A stretch of 64,000 bases of DNA from Lachnospiraceae bacterium AC2029 (GTDB taxonomy: Bacteria; Bacillota; Clostridia; Lachnospirales; Lachnospiraceae). Below, piece after piece: positions 16,037-23,816 of the stretch (positions are counted from its first letter, which is position 1; every line of letters starts with the position of its first letter). The notes below the pieces were generated by a model. That model saw only the letters and a list, made by a program, of their open reading frames with translations. It was not told where the DNA came from and did not search any database. The stretch lies in contig JNLK01000001.1 in the NCBI GenBank assembly GCA_000703065.1, forward strand, positions 2,936,001 through 3,000,000, written 5' to 3'. A program made the position numbers and the translations under genes.

Positions 16037-16762
16037 ATGGAAGTAGGAATTATGGCTGCAGAAAAGCATACACTGGGTATCCTGGGCGGTATGGGACCGG
16101 AGGCCACCAGCGTCCTCTATCAGAGGATCACGGACCGGACCGTGGTATCCCGGGACCAGGATCATATCAATATCATGATTTATTCCCATGCGGAGCTGCC
16201 GGACCGGACGGGGTGTATCCTGTGCGGTGAGGCGGACCGACTCTGGGATCAGCTGGCACAGGATGTCCGGCTGCTGAAACAGTCCGGCTGCGAATATCTG
16301 GCGATCCCGTGCAATACCTGCCATTTCTTCGCGGACCGGTTTCAGGAGGAAATGGACGGACATTTCATCAACATGATCGAGGAGACCGCAAAGTACGTGG
16401 CGGAACGGCGATACCACAAGGTGGGGATCCTGGCTACGGACGGAACCCTGAAGGCGGACCTCTACCGGAAGGCACTGGAGAACCGGAATGTGGAGGTGGT
16501 CTATCCGGATGAGGAAAGACAGAAGGCGGTCATGTCGCTGATCTACGATCAGATCAAGAGGGGAGAGAAGGGCGACAAGCATCTCTTCCAGGGAATCGCA
16601 CAGCACATGCTCGGACGGGGCTGCGAGGCAGTCGTTCTGGCGTGTACGGAGCTCTCGGTATTTGCGGTGAACCACCAGCTGACAGGCGGATTTTACATCG
16701 ATGCGATGGAGGCTTTGGCAAAGAGCTGCATCGAGACCTGTGGGGGTCAGTATTCCTATTAA
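16037..16762 (+). CDS. Aspartate/glutamate racemase family protein
   Basis: A 241-residue cofactor-independent racemase with the family start TLGILGGMGPEAT, first catalytic cysteine in AIPCNTCHFF (about residue 92) and second in VVLACTELSV (about residue 203). Both cysteines being present argues for an active enzyme. Aspartate racemase would provide D-Asp for the D-aspartate ligase-like enzyme encoded divergently 166 bases away; glutamate racemase for D-Glu is the alternative, but the GGMGPEAT start fits the aspartate branch. The start is uncertain: ATG 16037 has only a distant purine run, ATG 16052 has AGGAA very close. The cytidylate-kinase-like gene follows after 17 bases. Confidence 0.85.
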   Translation: MEVGIMAAEKHTLGILGGMGPEATSVLYQRITDRTVVSRDQDHINIMIYSHAELPDRTGCILCGEADRLWDQLAQDVRLLKQSGCEYLAIPCNTCHFFADRFQEEMDGHFINMIEETAKYVAERRYHKVGILATDGTLKADLYRKALENRNVEVVYPDEERQKAVMSLIYDQIKRGEKGDKHLFQGIAQHMLGRGCEAVVLACTELSVFAVNHQLTGGFYIDAMEALAKSCIETCGGQYSY

Positions 16763-16779
16763 CATGAGGAGGGGAAGGT

Positions 16780-17421
16780 ATGGAGAAGAAGGTTGTTATC
16801 ACTCTGGCAAGGCAGCACTATACCGGTGGCCTGAAGATCGGTAAATATCTGGCAGAAGCCCTGGGCATCAACTGCTATGACAGTGAAATGTTCCGGCTGG
16901 TCTCGGATGACAGAGCCATGCATGACAATGTGGTCGCGCACGATGCACGGATCAAGGGAACCTCTCTTTTTGATGTGGCGATGAAGACCTATGCGGAGCA
17001 TCCGGACGGTGAGTTCAGTGTGGAGGACGAGACGGAGCTGATGAAGAACCTCTTCGATTATCAGTCGGATCTGATCCGCAGACTTGCGGACCGGGAATCC
17101 TGCGTGATCGTCGGACGCTGTGCGAATCATATTCTGGCGGATCGGGATAACGTGGTCAGCGTCTTCATCCATGCACCCATGGAGTTCCGCAAGAGACGTG
17201 CCTCCTCGGTTCATGACCTTTCCGACAGGGAGCTGGAAGCCCACATCCGGAATACGGATGATCGGAGAGCCGACTATTATCACCGCTATACCGGAGAGGA
17301 CTGGATGGATGTGTCCGGATACGAGCTTTCCGTAAATGCGGGGAAGTACGGGATCCGCGGTTCGGCGGACTTCATAAAGAGGTATCTGGAGGTTCGTTTC
17401 GCCGAAGGAACAGAGGCGTAA
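16780..17421 (+). CDS. Cytidylate kinase-like family protein
   Basis: A 213-residue protein of the cytidylate kinase-like (AAA_26) family, common as a stand-alone gene in Clostridia. Visible are ITLARQHYTGGLKIGKYLAEALG, where the usual GRQxGSGG phosphate loop is changed to ARQHYTGG, VIVGRCANHIL, and the lid arginines in FRKRRASSV, followed by DDRRADYYHRYTG. True Cmk starts with a canonical GxxGSGK loop, so this may phosphorylate another nucleotide or small molecule. GAGGAGGGGAAGGT precedes the ATG. It is probably co-transcribed with the racemase. Confidence 0.8.
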   Translation: MEKKVVITLARQHYTGGLKIGKYLAEALGINCYDSEMFRLVSDDRAMHDNVVAHDARIKGTSLFDVAMKTYAEHPDGEFSVEDETELMKNLFDYQSDLIRRLADRESCVIVGRCANHILADRDNVVSVFIHAPMEFRKRRASSVHDLSDRELEAHIRNTDDRRADYYHRYTGEDWMDVSGYELSVNAGKYGIRGSADFIKRYLEVRFAEGTEA

Positions 17422-17436
17422 ACGGCACATTTTTCT

Positions 17437-17466
17437 TTGGAATTACAAAATGTTTTGTGGTAGAAT
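17437..17466 (+). promoter_or_regulatory. Promoter of glgA
   Basis: TTGGAA (17437-17442) and TAGAAT (17461-17466) are 18 bases apart, with TGG directly before the -10 box. The start codon lies 40 bases downstream. Confidence 0.55.
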
Positions 17467-17505
17467 GAAGGTTGGGGATTATTATTTTATCAAAGGAGAA
17501 GCAGC

Positions 17506-18942
17506 ATGAAGAAAGTAGCATACATCGCATCCGAATGTGTTCCTTTTATCAAGACCGGAGGTCTTGCAGACGTAGTCGGAACCCTTCCGCATAAGTTTAA
17601 CCGTGATGAGTACGATGTCCGGGTCATCATCCCGAAGTACATGTGCCTTCCGGAGAAATATAAGAATAACATGAAGTACATAACCCATTTCCATATGGAC
17701 ATCGGCTGGAAGCAGCAGTATGTGGGCGTTATGTATCTGGAGTATGAAGGCGTGCCGGTATACTTTATCGACAATGAGTATTACTTCAACGGCTTCAACA
17801 TTTACGGAGATCTGAAGTGGGATATCGAGAAGTTCTGCTATTTCTCAAAGGCAGCGCTTTCCATCCTTCCCAGTATCGGATTCCAGCCGGACATCATCCA
17901 CTGCCATGACTGGCAGGCAGGACTTGTGCCGGTTTATCTGAAGACGATGTTTGCGAACAATCCGTTCTACAGCAACATGAAGTCCATCATGACCATCCAT
18001 AATCTTCAGTTCCAGGGGAACTGGGATATCGAGACCATCCAGGATTACTCCGGACTTCCGGATTATGTATTCACACCGGACAAGCTGGAGTTCAAGAAGG
18101 ATGCGTCCATGCTGAAGGGCGGTCTTGTCTATGCGGATAAGATCACCACGGTTTCCAATACCTATGCACAGGAGATCCAGACGCCGTATTACGGAGAAGG
18201 ACTGGACGGTCTGCTCCGTGCACGCTGGCAGTCTCTGTGGGGTATCGTAAACGGAATCGACTATTCGGTATACGATCCTTCCAAGGATAAGAAGATCCCG
18301 CACAGATACAACCTGAAGAACTTCCGGAAGGAGAAGGTGAAGAACAAGGTGGCTCTGCAGAAGGAGCTGCATCTTCCGGAGGATCCGAACGTGTACATGA
18401 TCGGTATCGTGTCCCGTCTGACAGATCAGAAGGGTCTGGATCTGATCGACCGTGCCATGAATGATATCATGACGGACGGAACCCAGTTCGTGGTTCTCGG
18501 AACCGGCGACAGAAGATACGAGGATATGTTCCGTTATTATCAGGGGATCCATCCCGCAAAGCTGTCCGCAAATATCTACTTCAGCGATGAGCTGTCCCAT
18601 AAGATCTATGCGGCATGTGATTCCATCCTGGTACCCTCCAGATTTGAGCCCTGCGGCCTGACACAGCTGATGGCACTTCGCTACGGCGCACTGCCCATTG
18701 TTCGTGAGACCGGCGGTCTGAAGGATACGGTTCAGCCGTACAATGAGTTCGAGGGAACAGGAACCGGATTCTCCTTTGCAAACTACGATCCGAGAGAACT
18801 GCTGAATACCATCAACTACTCCAAGAGGATCTTCTTTGATGACAAGGAAGCCTGGGCAGGCATGCAGAAGCGGGCCATGGAGCAGAACTTCAGCTGGGAC
18901 AATTCGGCAAAGATCTACGAAGAACTTTACAATCAGATATAG
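17506..18942 (+). CDS. glgA: Glycogen synthase (ADP-glucose)
   Basis: GT5 family glucosyltransferase of 478 residues that extends alpha-1,4-glucan from ADP-glucose. The N-terminal KTGGLADVVGTLPHKF carries the ADP-glucose-binding KTGGL; further marks are HCHDWQAGLVPVYLK, TIHNLQFQGNW, the GIVNGIDYSVYDP segment, IGIVSRLTDQKGLDLI and SRFEPCGLTQLMALRYG with the catalytic glutamate region. AAAGGAGAAGC precedes the ATG. No other glycogen gene is adjacent, which is unusual compared with glgBCAP operons but common in Clostridia. Confidence 0.96.
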   Translation: MKKVAYIASECVPFIKTGGLADVVGTLPHKFNRDEYDVRVIIPKYMCLPEKYKNNMKYITHFHMDIGWKQQYVGVMYLEYEGVPVYFIDNEYYFNGFNIYGDLKWDIEKFCYFSKAALSILPSIGFQPDIIHCHDWQAGLVPVYLKTMFANNPFYSNMKSIMTIHNLQFQGNWDIETIQDYSGLPDYVFTPDKLEFKKDASMLKGGLVYADKITTVSNTYAQEIQTPYYGEGLDGLLRARWQSLWGIVNGIDYSVYDPSKDKKIPHRYNLKNFRKEKVKNKVALQKELHLPEDPNVYMIGIVSRLTDQKGLDLIDRAMNDIMTDGTQFVVLGTGDRRYEDMFRYYQGIHPAKLSANIYFSDELSHKIYAACDSILVPSRFEPCGLTQLMALRYGALPIVRETGGLKDTVQPYNEFEGTGTGFSFANYDPRELLNTINYSKRIFFDDKEAWAGMQKRAMEQNFSWDNSAKIYEELYNQI

Positions 18943-19021
18943 AACGTTCTGTTTATGAACACTGCATTTGAAGCTCCCCAGTAACAGGTTTATCGGAACA
19001 CAGCATTAGGAGGAATTCATC

Positions 19022-19969
19022 ATGATGGTTTATTTGGGCTTTTTTTCGCCGATGATCATAATTATGGCAATCTCGGTCGTCCTGGCGAAAAAAGGGATCA
19101 ATCCGTGGATCCTTTTCTGGATCGGTGCGGGGGTTGAGATTTTGGCGTTGATCGGAGCAAGCCGTAATCCTTTTATGAGGTCGGGACCGCTTTGGATCAT
19201 CTTCTTTGTGATCCTTGTCGTTATGGCATTGTTCGTGATTTCGGCAGCCAGAAGCAATGAGCCCTGGGAGTCCGAGGATAACGGGGAAGGAACGGGATAC
19301 TCCCAGAGTTCGTCTTCATCCCTCGGCGCCGCTGTACCTCAGATATCTCAGATGCTGGTAAAGGAATGGACCTGTCGGCAATGCGGAAGGATCAATCCGG
19401 AGCAGCATTTCATATGTAAATGCGGCAGAAAGAAAAGCGAGAACACGGAAGATGAGACAACGACTCGGATGCTGGAGGAAATGTGTTCCGCGAAGCTGAC
19501 GGATGATAATGATACGGTTTACGGGTACCTGACGGAAACTCCGCAGTGTACTCAGTGTGATTTTTTCCAGCTTCAAAAGTTTGCTTCTGTTATGGTGTCA
19601 AAGATAGAGAAAGGGACGGTATTTATCTATGACCAGGAGCACAGTTGGGAAAGTAAGTTCTCCCGGACAGGAGACGGTGTGTTCGGCGATGTCCGACAGG
19701 TGACCGGACAGAACGGTGGGACCTTCCGGATGGAGATCCTGTATAAGTCGGAAGGTGTATTCCAGATCGGTGAGACCATCGTTGCATATAAAAAGGATCA
19801 GAATATCGCATTTTACCAAAACGGTACGCTTGTTGCGAAGGCGTCGAGCGGCACCTCCAATGAAGTGGACCAGGAGAAGGGTGTTCTTGGTATTATCATG
19901 CATTTCCTGGTGACGGTGAATGAACAGGATCGTCTGATCATGATGGCTTTCCCGTTCATGAAGTTCTGA
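19022..19969 (+). CDS. Membrane protein with a cytoplasmic zinc ribbon, unknown function
   Basis: I do not recognise this 315-residue protein. Three hydrophobic segments lie in residues 3-75, then a Ser-rich linker, then a probable zinc site at residues 118-134 (CRQCGR, CKCG), and a soluble C-terminal region of about 170 residues ending in a weakly hydrophobic stretch. The zinc ribbon type (WTCRQCGRINPEQ) is common in small Lachnospiraceae membrane proteins and is usually cytoplasmic. AGGAGGAATTC precedes the ATG. It lies between glgA and rqcH, with 79 and 54 bases on either side, and no functional link is evident. Confidence 0.7.
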   Translation: MMVYLGFFSPMIIIMAISVVLAKKGINPWILFWIGAGVEILALIGASRNPFMRSGPLWIIFFVILVVMALFVISAARSNEPWESEDNGEGTGYSQSSSSSLGAAVPQISQMLVKEWTCRQCGRINPEQHFICKCGRKKSENTEDETTTRMLEEMCSAKLTDDNDTVYGYLTETPQCTQCDFFQLQKFASVMVSKIEKGTVFIYDQEHSWESKFSRTGDGVFGDVRQVTGQNGGTFRMEILYKSEGVFQIGETIVAYKKDQNIAFYQNGTLVAKASSGTSNEVDQEKGVLGIIMHFLVTVNEQDRLIMMAFPFMKF

Positions 19970-20023
19970 TGTTGCCCGGGATATCGGAACAATTTACAGT
20001 AATAAGAATTTCGGAGTTGAAAT

Positions 20024-21775
20024 ATGGCATTCAACGGTATTACAGTCAGCGCGGTGGCGGAGGAGATCCGTCGCCGCGCTGTTGGCGGAAGAGTGGTAAA
20101 ACTGCAGCAGCCGGAACGGGATGAGCTGCAGATCACCATCAAAAAAGAAAAGGATACGGTCAGGATCCTGCTGTCCTCCGATGCGAGTCTGGCAAGGACC
20201 TGTATCACGGAACAGACGAAGCAGTCCCCCATGACGGCTCCGGCTTTTCTGATGCTTCTCAGGAAGCATATCGGAAGCGGCCGTCTGGTATCCGTGGAAC
20301 AGCCGGGCTTCGAGCGCGTGCTTATTTTCACCTTTGAACATCTGGATGAAATGGGAGACCCTTCGGAGAAGAGACTGGTGGTGGAAATGATGGGGCGTTA
20401 CAGCAACCTGATCTTTCTGGACAAAGAGGGAAAGGTGCTGGACAGCGTCCGGAGAGTCACGCCGGACATCAGCTCCCTTCGCACGATCCTTCCGGGAGTC
20501 AGCTATGAGGCACCTCCCTCCCAGGGAAGAAGAGATCCCATGACGGAGACCAGGGAGGGATTTCTTACGGCCTTCGGTGAGGCAAGCGGTCAGGTGGCAA
20601 AGGTGATCCCGTCTCTCTATACGGGCTTCAGTCGCATCACGGGAGAGGAACTGTCGGAACGTGGAGGCGTATCGGGTGATACTCATACGGAGGCGCTGAC
20701 ACAGGAGGACCGGGAACATCTGGCGGATGCCTTCATGGAGCTTATGGGACAGATCCGGAGAGGGGAGTTCGATCCCTGCATCGTGATCTGTGACGGAGAA
20801 CCGAAGGAATTCTCCGCATTTCCGCTGACCGTTTATCAGGAGGCGGACCGAAGACGGATGGAGTCCATTTCCGAAACCCTGGAGCAGTTCTATCTGCTGC
20901 GAAGCAGGAATTCCAGGATCCGTCAGAAATCCCAGGATCTGCGGCAGGTGCTGAAGACGGCAACCGAGCGTGCCGCCAAGAAGCTGGATCTGCAGCAGGC
21001 ACAGTTCCTGGATACGGAGGACAGGGAGCAGTATCGGATCTACGGTGAGCTTCTGAATACCTATGGTTACGGTCTGGAGCCGGGAGCAAAGGAACTGACC
21101 TGTACGAATTACTATGACGGACAGGAGATCACCATTCCGCTGGATCCCATGCTTACGGCAGGAGAGAACAGCAAGTGGTATTTTGAGAAATACAACAAGA
21201 AGAAGCGTACCTATGTGGCGCTTCAGGAGCAGATCGCAGTCACGAAGGCGTCGCTGGATTATCTGCAGAGCGTGTCCCACGCCCTGTCCATTGCGGAGGA
21301 CGAATCGGATCTGGCGGAGATCCGGAGAGAACTGCAGGAGAGCGGTTACATCCGGTCCGGCGGGTCGAAGAAGGGAAAGCGGAAGGAACCCGCGAGTCAT
21401 CCTCTTCACTTTGTAACGGAGGACGGATATCATATCTATGTGGGCAAGAACAATATCCAGAATGAAGCCCTGACCTTTGAATTTGCAGCGGGAAATGATA
21501 TGTGGTTCCATGCCAAGCAGCGTCCCGGCTCTCACGTGATCGTGAAGCGGGAAGGACGGGAGGAGCTGCCGGATCATATCTACGAGATCGCCGCGGGACT
21601 TGCGGCCTACTACTCCTCGGCGCCGGATGCGCCGAAGGTGGAGATCGACTATACGGAACGGCGGAACCTGCATAAATCCCCCGGCCAGCCCAAGGGCTTC
21701 GTGATCTACCATACCAATTTCTCCATGGTGGCGGTACCCGACCGCTCAAGGGTGACAGAGGTTGAAAAGGGCTGA
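20024..21775 (+). CDS. rqcH: Ribosome-associated quality control protein RqcH (NFACT family, formerly fibronectin-binding-like)
   Basis: RqcH binds stalled 50S subunits with peptidyl-tRNA and, with tRNA-Ala, adds alanine tails that mark aborted proteins. This 583-residue protein starts MAFNGITVSAVAEEI, has the NFACT-N domain with ARTCIT and RKHIGSGRL, a coiled-coil middle (about 270-420), and the NFACT-R C-terminal domain with YVGKNNIQNE, NDMWFHAKQRPGSHVIV and the TERRNLHKSPGQPKGFV segment. The length and order match the family. It was long called a fibronectin-binding protein; no export signal is present here. Confidence 0.93.
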   Translation: MAFNGITVSAVAEEIRRRAVGGRVVKLQQPERDELQITIKKEKDTVRILLSSDASLARTCITEQTKQSPMTAPAFLMLLRKHIGSGRLVSVEQPGFERVLIFTFEHLDEMGDPSEKRLVVEMMGRYSNLIFLDKEGKVLDSVRRVTPDISSLRTILPGVSYEAPPSQGRRDPMTETREGFLTAFGEASGQVAKVIPSLYTGFSRITGEELSERGGVSGDTHTEALTQEDREHLADAFMELMGQIRRGEFDPCIVICDGEPKEFSAFPLTVYQEADRRRMESISETLEQFYLLRSRNSRIRQKSQDLRQVLKTATERAAKKLDLQQAQFLDTEDREQYRIYGELLNTYGYGLEPGAKELTCTNYYDGQEITIPLDPMLTAGENSKWYFEKYNKKKRTYVALQEQIAVTKASLDYLQSVSHALSIAEDESDLAEIRRELQESGYIRSGGSKKGKRKEPASHPLHFVTEDGYHIYVGKNNIQNEALTFEFAAGNDMWFHAKQRPGSHVIVKREGREELPDHIYEIAAGLAAYYSSAPDAPKVEIDYTERRNLHKSPGQPKGFVIYHTNFSMVAVPDRSRVTEVEKG

Positions 21776-21868
21776 GGAACATGGTAGAATGAAAGGTGGG
21801 CTGTCCCGAAGGACGGACCGTACATGCAGGGCAGGATCCTGCAAAAACATGATGCGGAGAGAGACAGT

Positions 21869-22750
21869 ATGATACAGAGCATGACAGGTTTCGGCCGTGC
21901 GGAACTGGTGGATGAGAAACGGAAGATCACCGTTGAGATGAAGTCCGTGAATCACCGGTATGCGGACATTACGATCAAGATGCCGAGGCGTCTGAACCGG
22001 TTTGAGGCTTCCATCCGGAACATCCTGAAGGAGTACATCAACCGGGGTAAGGTGGATGTTTTTATTACCTACGAGAATCTGGCGGAAGCGGATGTGGCTG
22101 TCCGTTACAACCGCGATATCGCAAAGGAATATGTGGAGTATTTCCGTCAGATGCAGGAAGAGTTCTCCATGCAGGAGGAACTGACCCCCACGGCAGTGGG
22201 ACGGTTCCCGGAGGTATTCACGCTGGAGGAATCCGTATCGGAAAATGATGATGAGCTGTTCGGATGTCTGGAGCAGGTGGTCCGGCAGGCAGGAGAGCAT
22301 TTCGTACAGGCACGTTCCGTGGAGGGCGAAAACCTGAAGAAGGATCTTCTGGAGAAGGTTACGGAAATGCAGGGACTGGTGGCCCGGATCGAGGAGCTTT
22401 CGCCGCAGATCATCGAGGATTACAAGCTTCGTCTTCGCGAGAAGATGGATGAGTTCCTTCAGAGAAATGATATCGATGAGGGTAGGATCGCCGCAGAGGT
22501 TACGATCTTTGCCGATAAGATCTGTGTGGATGAGGAAATGGTACGGCTCAGAAGTCACGTGGACGGTGTCCGCGGGATCCTGGCGGAGGGCGGCGCCGTA
22601 GGACGGAAGCTGGACTTCATCGTTCAGGAAATGAACCGCGAGGCGAATACCACTCTGTCCAAGGCGGGAAGCCTGGATGTGACGGATATCGGGATCGAAC
22701 TGAAGACACTGATCGAGAAGATCCGTGAGCAGATACAGAATCTGGAGTGA
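21869..22750 (+). CDS. yicC: YicC/YloC family endoribonuclease
   Basis: A 293-residue member of the YicC/YloC family, with the typical start MIQSMTGFGRAE, SVNHRYADI, a long helical middle and the C-terminal signature GRKLDFIVQEMNREANTTLSKA. Members are described as endoribonucleases. ATG 21869 was chosen because the conserved start is MIQSMTGFG and GGAGAGAG lies upstream; the in-frame ATG at 21824 is too early. It is followed by gmk and rpoZ, the usual Firmicutes order, though the small remA gene often found between yicC and gmk is missing. Confidence 0.93.
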   Translation: MIQSMTGFGRAELVDEKRKITVEMKSVNHRYADITIKMPRRLNRFEASIRNILKEYINRGKVDVFITYENLAEADVAVRYNRDIAKEYVEYFRQMQEEFSMQEELTPTAVGRFPEVFTLEESVSENDDELFGCLEQVVRQAGEHFVQARSVEGENLKKDLLEKVTEMQGLVARIEELSPQIIEDYKLRLREKMDEFLQRNDIDEGRIAAEVTIFADKICVDEEMVRLRSHVDGVRGILAEGGAVGRKLDFIVQEMNREANTTLSKAGSLDVTDIGIELKTLIEKIREQIQNLE

Positions 22751-22801
22751 TATTTCTCCGGAGGAAGTCCAGGGAATTTGAAAAAAGGAAGGATGAGGCA
22801 G

Positions 22802-23422
22802 ATGGAACGAAAAGGACAGCTGATCGTTATATCCGGGTTCTCCGGAGCAGGAAAAGGAACCGTTGTTAAGGAACTGGTAGAGAAGTACGGCTACAGCCTT
22901 TCCATTTCCGCCACGACCCGCGCGCCACGTCCGGGAGAAGTGGACGGTAAGGATTATTACTTCAAGACGGAAGCCGAGTTCCGGAATCTGATCGACTATA
23001 ACGGACTGATCGAGTGGGCACAGTATGTGGACAATTACTACGGCACCCCGCGCAAGTTCGTGGAGGACGAGCTGGCGGCAGGAAAGGACGTGATCCTGGA
23101 GATCGAGGTTCAGGGCGCATCCATCATCCGGAAGCAGTATCCCGATGCCATCCTGCTGTTCATCACTACCAAGGATGTGGAGACACTGCGGGAACGCCTG
23201 ATGGGACGGGGCACCGAGTCGAAGGAAAAGGTGGACCAGCGTATCAGCCGGGCGGCCGAAGAGTCCGAAATGATCGGGAATTATGATTATATTGTAATAA
23301 ATGATGATTTAAACACTTGCATTGACACCGTACATTCGGTTATACTAGGCGGTAAATGCAAGAGAGAAAGAAATGAGGACTTCATTAAGGCGCTGCAGGA
23401 AGATTTTCATGCGGCAAACTGA
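22802..23422 (+). CDS. gmk: Guanylate kinase
   Basis: Phosphorylates GMP to GDP with ATP. The 206-residue protein has the phosphate loop GFSGAGKGT, SATTRAPRPGEVDGKDYYF (GMP binding), the EWAQYVDNYYGTP segment and EIEVQGA. ATG 22802 was chosen for its GGAAGG nine bases upstream and for the family-like start; in-frame TTG 22778 and ATG 22793 are possible but poorly placed. It lies 51 bases after yicC and 21 before rpoZ, so the genes are co-transcribed. Confidence 0.96.
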   Translation: MERKGQLIVISGFSGAGKGTVVKELVEKYGYSLSISATTRAPRPGEVDGKDYYFKTEAEFRNLIDYNGLIEWAQYVDNYYGTPRKFVEDELAAGKDVILEIEVQGASIIRKQYPDAILLFITTKDVETLRERLMGRGTESKEKVDQRISRAAEESEMIGNYDYIVINDDLNTCIDTVHSVILGGKCKRERNEDFIKALQEDFHAAN

Positions 23423-23443
23423 GGTTCAGGAAAGGAGAAAAAA

Positions 23444-23683
23444 ATGATTCATCCGTCTTATTCAGACCTGATGGAGGTAGTAAACAAGGAAGTGGAGCCG
23501 GGCGAGCAGCCGGTGGTTCAGAGCCGTTACTCCATCGTGCTTGCAACTGCAAAGAGAGCCAGACAGCTGGTGGCAGGACAGGATCAGCCGCTGGTTGATC
23601 ATGCGGAAGGAAGAAAGCCGCTTTCCATCGCAGTTGATGAGCTGTATCAGGGAAAGGTAAAAATCGTCGGAGACGACGAATAG
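23444..23683 (+). CDS. rpoZ: RNA polymerase omega subunit
   Basis: A 79-residue omega subunit, which helps assemble RNA polymerase around beta prime. Visible are the N-terminal HPSYSDLM, SRYSIVLATAKRARQL and the KPLSIAVDEL motif. AAAGGAGAAAAAA precedes the ATG. It follows gmk by 21 bases as in most Firmicutes. Confidence 0.95.
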   Translation: MIHPSYSDLMEVVNKEVEPGEQPVVQSRYSIVLATAKRARQLVAGQDQPLVDHAEGRKPLSIAVDELYQGKVKIVGDDE

Positions 23684-23691
23684 AAGCAGGA

Positions 23692-23722
23692 AAGCAGGTG
23701 GCGGCGTCACCTGCTTCTCTTT
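23692..23722 (+). terminator. Hairpin after rpoZ, possible attenuator/terminator
   Basis: AAGCAGGTG (23692-23700) pairs with CACCTGCTT (23708-23716), followed by CTCTTT. The T tract is imperfect, so some read-through into priA is likely. Confidence 0.55.
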
Positions 23723-23816
23723 GCGCGTAAATGAGCCATGCATGGGCCGGAGATGCCGGCATGGCTTTTTCTATCGAAGAGGGGAAAATCATCCTGCTCG
23801 ATGGGGAAAGGGTGCT

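Noticed and set aside
16030-16230. Alternative frame starting at 16030 before the racemase
   Set aside because: It overlaps the racemase in another frame and gives a Gly/Arg/Pro-rich product; the racemase frame has both catalytic cysteines.
19994-21712. 572-codon minus-strand frame opposite rqcH
   Set aside because: Composition (high His, Arg, Leu) is that of an antisense shadow; the plus-strand protein is conserved along its whole length.
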